Shown one piece after another: positions 61,035-64,000 of a DNA stretch of 64,000 nucleotides (the stretch's first letter is position 1; each line of letters opens with the position of its first letter). The position numbers and the translations under genes are program-made. This DNA is from Scylla paramamosain (Eukaryota > Arthropoda > Malacostraca > Decapoda > Portunidae): positions 22,002,430 through 22,066,429 of the forward strand of contig NC_087172.1 in NCBI RefSeq assembly GCF_035594125.1. The letters run 5' to 3'. The notes beneath the pieces are model-generated. The model was not told where the DNA came from. It worked only from the letters and a program-made list of their open reading frames with translations, and made no database searches.

Positions 61035-61060
61035 TATTATTATTATTATTATTATTATTA
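60660..61060. repeat. ~400-bp AAT/AAC-rich compound simple repeat
   Basis: AAT units with GAT, AAC and ATC variants, turning to ATT at about 61034. On minus, poly-Tyr or poly-Ile frames are artefacts. Confidence 0.93.
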
Positions 61061-61277
61061 CACACAGTCCCAGCTCAACAAAGCCACGTCCTGGACCGTC
61101 ACCGACACTCGGCACGCGCGTCACCCACCGGGGGGGGCACCCTGAACCTGTACCTGACGGAACCGGACCGTAATTGAATCAGGTGCATGAATTACAGATG
61201 CTAACGTTTATGTAGTCAAGGAGGGAAAGGTGTTTGAAAGTCCCGAGTGTTGGGTACCGGATCGTATTGATTAAAGG

Positions 61278-61279
<2 letters not shown>

Positions 61280-61352
<73 letters not shown>
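61280..61352. repeat. (GA)n microsatellite
   Basis: Pure GA. Confidence 0.96.
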
Positions 61353-61353
<1 letters not shown>

Positions 61354-61405
61354 GGGAAAGGAAGCAGAATACACAGGTGCACTGAAACTCCCACCTCCCC
61401 ATTAA

Positions 61406-61410
<5 letters not shown>

Positions 61411-61447
<37 letters not shown>

Positions 61448-61484
61448 TAAGACACACGATGGAAACAATAATAGTAGTAGTAGC

Positions 61485-61573
<89 letters not shown>

Positions 61574-61596
61574 TATTAATAATAATAATAACAACT

Positions 61597-61630
<34 letters not shown>
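61411..61630. repeat. (CA)n, (AAT)n and (AAC)n tracts
   Basis: CA (61411-61442), AAT (61487-61590) and AAC (61592-61630). Confidence 0.94.
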
Positions 61631-61631
<1 letters not shown>

Positions 61632-61839
61632 AAATAAAGACACAAACAAATGGCCCGGACTGAAATAAGCTTGGCGGTCTGCTTTGTGCAGGAGATGAGA
61701 GGAGAGAGACCAGGACGACGACAAGGGATACCGAGGGAAGCTGTAGGAGGCTTGTCCTGCACTGCTTGTGTAACTAAAGGACGAGCGGCTGCGTGGAGCC
61801 TGTGACCCATATTTTGAAACACCGCTCCCTCACCACGGC

Positions 61840-62288
61840 TGTTTTTGAAGTCCACAGAATGATTAGTCAGGTTCCCAAGAGTGTTTTTCCTGTTAATAAC
61901 GTAGAAATCTTGTTAATCTGTCACTAGAATCGTAAAAATGCTTTATCCTCTCACCACGACTGTTTTCAAAGTCCACAGAGATGATTAACCGTATTCCCAA
62001 GAGTGCTTTCCTGTTAATAACGTAGAAATCTTGTTAATCTGTCACTATAACAACAAAAATATCCTTAAAAATGCTTTGCTCTCTTTCCACGACTATTTTC
62101 AAAGTCCACAGTGATGATTAGTCAGGTTCTTAAGAGTGTCTTTCCTCTTAATAACGTAGAAATCTTGGTAATCTGTCACTAGAATCGTAAAAATGCTTTA
62201 TCGTCTCACCACGACTGTTTTCAAAGTCCACAGAGATGATTAACCGTATTCCCAAGAGTGCTTTCCTGTTAATAACGTAGAAATCTTG
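61840..62288. repeat. Dimeric satellite, alternating 121- and 134-bp monomers
   Basis: The marker gtagaaatct/gtagaaatc recurs at 61901, 62022, 62156 and 62277 (spacing 121, 134, 121). Odd monomers contain 'gaatcgtaaaaatgctttatc' and even ones 'aatatccttaaaaatgctttgctc', so the real unit is a ~255-bp dimer. The array ends abruptly at gaaatcttgg, where the DIRS element starts. A single type-B monomer occurs at 56568. Confidence 0.92.
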
Positions 62289-63966
62289 GGGCCTGAGAAA
62301 CGGAGTGGAGCAAATAGCGGGCACGGAAGGACGAGGTGGAGGTCCGACCACCCAGGTCCCGGACCCGCTCAACCGAGTGTGTCCTGAGGAAAGCCAGGGA
62401 AGCTGCGAGGCCCCGGATGGAGTGGGCCCTCGGAGAATGGCCCGGATCTGCCAGCTCTATCACCTTGCACAGTAGGCGGGCTAAGGAACGGGCTTTCAGG
62501 GGCCTGGCGGACCGTTAGGCGTAAAATAGGTGGTTCTTAGAGAGGTCCTATGTGCGTGCAACGTAGGCCATAAACGCCGCAACCGGGCACAGTGGGTGAG
62601 GGGTACCCGACTGTAGTAGGGAAGGAATCTTGATGGGGCCTATTAAAGAGTCCGCCTGCTCGTTCTTAGCTAGGAAGGTGGGTGACGGTGTCAACCTTAA
62701 TGAGGCTCCATCCTCAGCCACCGAGGAGAAGGCATCGTGGCGTGTGAGGGCCGCCAATTGTGAGGCCCTATAGCCCGCCGCTAAGGTTAGGAGAAACGCT
62801 GTCCTCTGTAAGTGTTGATCCTCCGATAAGGACCCTTTTTCAAACATAAGATAACTCAAGACCCTATGTAAGGACCAGGCCGGTTGTGGCGGGCGTTGGG
62901 TTGGCTTTGATGCCCTGATACCTCGCTTCAGGAGAACCAAAGTGCGGGCAGGAATGGTTATGCCTAGGGCTAGGTGCAGCGGGTCCGCCAGGGCTGCGTA
63001 GTGCGCAGAGACGGTGGCCGGGGCCCTGTTGGTAGTATCTGCCAGCCAAGACAGGAAGTCGAGCACTATTTCGGATGTAGTGGATGGAGAGGACCTCGAC
63101 ATGATATATTCCTGGAATCTGCGCCAGCAATATTCGTACTGACGGAGGGAGGATGGACGATGGGCCTTCAAAATAGTGGAAACCGTGGGTGCCGCATAGC
63201 GTTGGGAGAGAGCGGACCGAAGAAGCTCCACGCGTGAAGTTTCAGTGACGCTTGGAGTGGTGAAGTTTCCTGAGCTGACAGGCAAGACGACCCCAGGAGG
63301 AGGGGCTGAGGGCACCACAGCATTAGCTCCCTGAACCACGGCTGCGCCTCCCAGAATGGCGCGATCAGGAGGACCCGACCCCGGTAAACTCGGAGGAGAT
63401 GAACCACCCTCAGGATAATCTTTGACGCAGGTGGTGGGAAGAGGTAAATATGTCTCCACCTGTTCCAGTCTACTGTGAAGGCGTCGGGGCCTCCAGCTGG
63501 GGTCCTCCTGTTGTAGGTCAGGAAGAGAGGAAGTTGAGCCGTGTTGTAAGAGGCGAAGAGGTCTATTTGTGGTGTCCCGTAACGGAGGGTGAGGGACTGG
63601 AACACCTCCGGGCAGAGATGCCACTCCACTGACGTGCCCCTGAATCTTGAAAGAGCGTCCGCCCAACTGTTGGCTCTGCCCCTGACGTAACGGGCGGAGA
63701 GTGACACTCTGTTGCTGGCTGCCAGAGCGAAAATTTCTTCCGACAGAGTGAGAAGAGGGGACGAACGAGCCGTTCCCTGCCGCTGTATGCACTGTACCGC
63801 TGTTACATTGTCCATATCGAACCTCACCGCCACTCCGGTGAGGTGTCGATGTCGCAGAAGCCACTTCTTCGCTACCCACAGCTCCCTTACGTTGATGTGG
63901 GCTAGCCTTAAGTCCTCTGTCCACCCTCCGTAAGCCTGGTGACCTTGGTCCGACTGGAAGCCCCAA
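62269..63966 (-). pseudogene. DIRS tyrosine recombinase, two in-frame stops
   Basis: The N-terminal part of this frame (63966 to about 63240) overlaps RNase H and is of low information. The recombinase starts near SQRYAAPTVSTILKAHRPSS: SAM-like core-binding region SLRQYEYCWRRFQEYI, EIVLDFLSWLADTT, then the catalytic half with RTAFLLTLAAGYRASQLAAL (the conserved Arg). After YVART come stops at 62550-62548 (TAG) and 62517-62515 (TAA). The same frame then continues: RLLCKVIELADPGHSPRAHS, IRGLAASLAFLRTHS (H-S-I-R, the HxxR box) and SSFRARYLLHSV (the Tyr). All four catalytic landmarks remain, so only the two nonsense codons break it. DIRS recombinases integrate circular DNA without target duplication. 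Confidence 0.85.
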
Positions 63967-64000
63967 CCCACGTCTGATGCATCTGACACCACCGTCAGAG
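62289..64000 (-). mobile_element. DIRS-type retrotransposon (3' part), runs off the window
   Basis: On minus, RNase H and tyrosine recombinase coding regions overlap in different frames, an arrangement known from DIRS1-like elements. No LTRs are seen. The RT would lie beyond 64000. The 3' boundary with satellite DNA is at 62288/62289. Confidence 0.85.
63168..64000 (-). CDS. DIRS RT/RNase H ORF, C-terminal part (partial)
   Basis: The frame enters at the window edge (TVVSDASDVGWGF). It shows an RNase H fold pattern: DASDVGWGF (Asp), HINVRELWVAKKWLL (Glu), FDMDNVTAVQCIQRQ (Asp in DN) and ARYVRGRANSWADALSR (final Asp). Downstream are QIDLFASYNTAQLPLFLTY and WNRWRHIYLFPPP, common after RNase H in DIRS/Pao-type polyproteins, and LLIAPFWEAQPWFRELM. 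It overlaps the recombinase ORF. It ends at 63168 with SPNAMRHPRFPLF. No break is visible in the part shown. RNase H degrades the RNA strand of the replication hybrid. Confidence 0.85.
   Translation of the reverse strand, partial: LTVVSDASDVGWGFQSDQGHQAYGGWTEDLRLAHINVRELWVAKKWLLRHRHLTGVAVRFDMDNVTAVQCIQRQGTARSSPLLTLSEEIFALAASNRVSLSARYVRGRANSWADALSRFRGTSVEWHLCPEVFQSLTLRYGTPQIDLFASYNTAQLPLFLTYNRRTPAGGPDAFTVDWNRWRHIYLFPPPASKIILRVVHLLRVYRGRVLLIAPFWEAQPWFRELMLWCPQPLLLGSSCLSAQETSPLQASLKLHAWSFFGPLSPNAMRHPRFPLF

Overview
The window reads as nuclear DNA of an arthropod, most likely a decapod crustacean. The signs are very dense microsatellites (CA/GT, CT/GA, TA, AAT, GGA), TTAGG-type telomeric motifs, a tRNA-derived SINE ending in a CA tract, and a mix of LINE, BEL/Pao, Gypsy, DIRS, MULE and foldback elements. 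Nothing looks bacterial: there are no operons, and the host genes are split into short exons with GT/AG borders. All family names come from motifs I could read; no database search was possible.

Layout. 1-16.2 kb is nested LINE debris. A 3.3-kb LINE ('LINE-A', APE endonuclease + RT) and a CR1/L2-like LINE ('LINE-B') have repeatedly inserted into each other; a 1,060-bp DNA element with 17-bp perfect terminal repeats sits inside one LINE-A copy. A third LINE relic (13.2-14.6 kb) has a TA microsatellite grown inside its RT. At 15.1-16.0 kb one segment occurs twice direct and once inverted, joined by TA tracts. 16.7-19.2 kb holds the most unusual host gene candidate: a signal-peptide exon that splices in phase into a ~2-kb exon encoding a Gly/Ser array with an Asn/Cys tail. 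20.2-35 kb is LTR-retrotransposon territory: half of one BEL/Pao element on + (integrase, C-terminal domain, LTR), split by a LINE-A that is itself split by a LINE-B; gag-protease-RT of another BEL/Pao on -, split by a 310-bp foldback element carrying head-to-head TTAGG repeats; and a Gypsy gag-protease relic. 35.2-36.3 kb is a GC-rich minisatellite.

39.0-47.5 kb (- strand) is a conserved gene that I reconstruct as eight phase-compatible exons of a TCTE1/DRC5 homologue (axonemal nexin-dynein regulatory complex). One of its introns holds a full-length LINE-A with an uninterrupted 986-codon ORF on the opposite strand, another holds a SINE whose CA tail forms the splice donor. 48.5-50.8 kb is a MULE DNA transposon with long inverted repeats and a 9-bp target duplication. 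52-59.4 kb is a tandem duplication of a secreted two-Kazal-domain gene; the copies carry different lesions (lost start codon; 16-bp deletion in the first Kazal domain). Between them lies a possible Asn-rich protein exon on -. 59.6-62.3 kb is a LINE relic, AAT-rich simple DNA and a dimeric ~255-bp satellite. 62.3 kb to the end is a DIRS-type element (RNase H and tyrosine recombinase in overlapping frames).

Stretches where I see no gene: 257-392, 574-899, 11.23-12.63, 14.61-15.06, 16.17-16.69, 19.86-20.22, 27.34-27.84, 32.53-33.9, 37.3-39.0, 47.5-48.17, 50.77-51.6, 54.7-55.6 and 60.13-61.84 kb, apart from the simple repeats listed.
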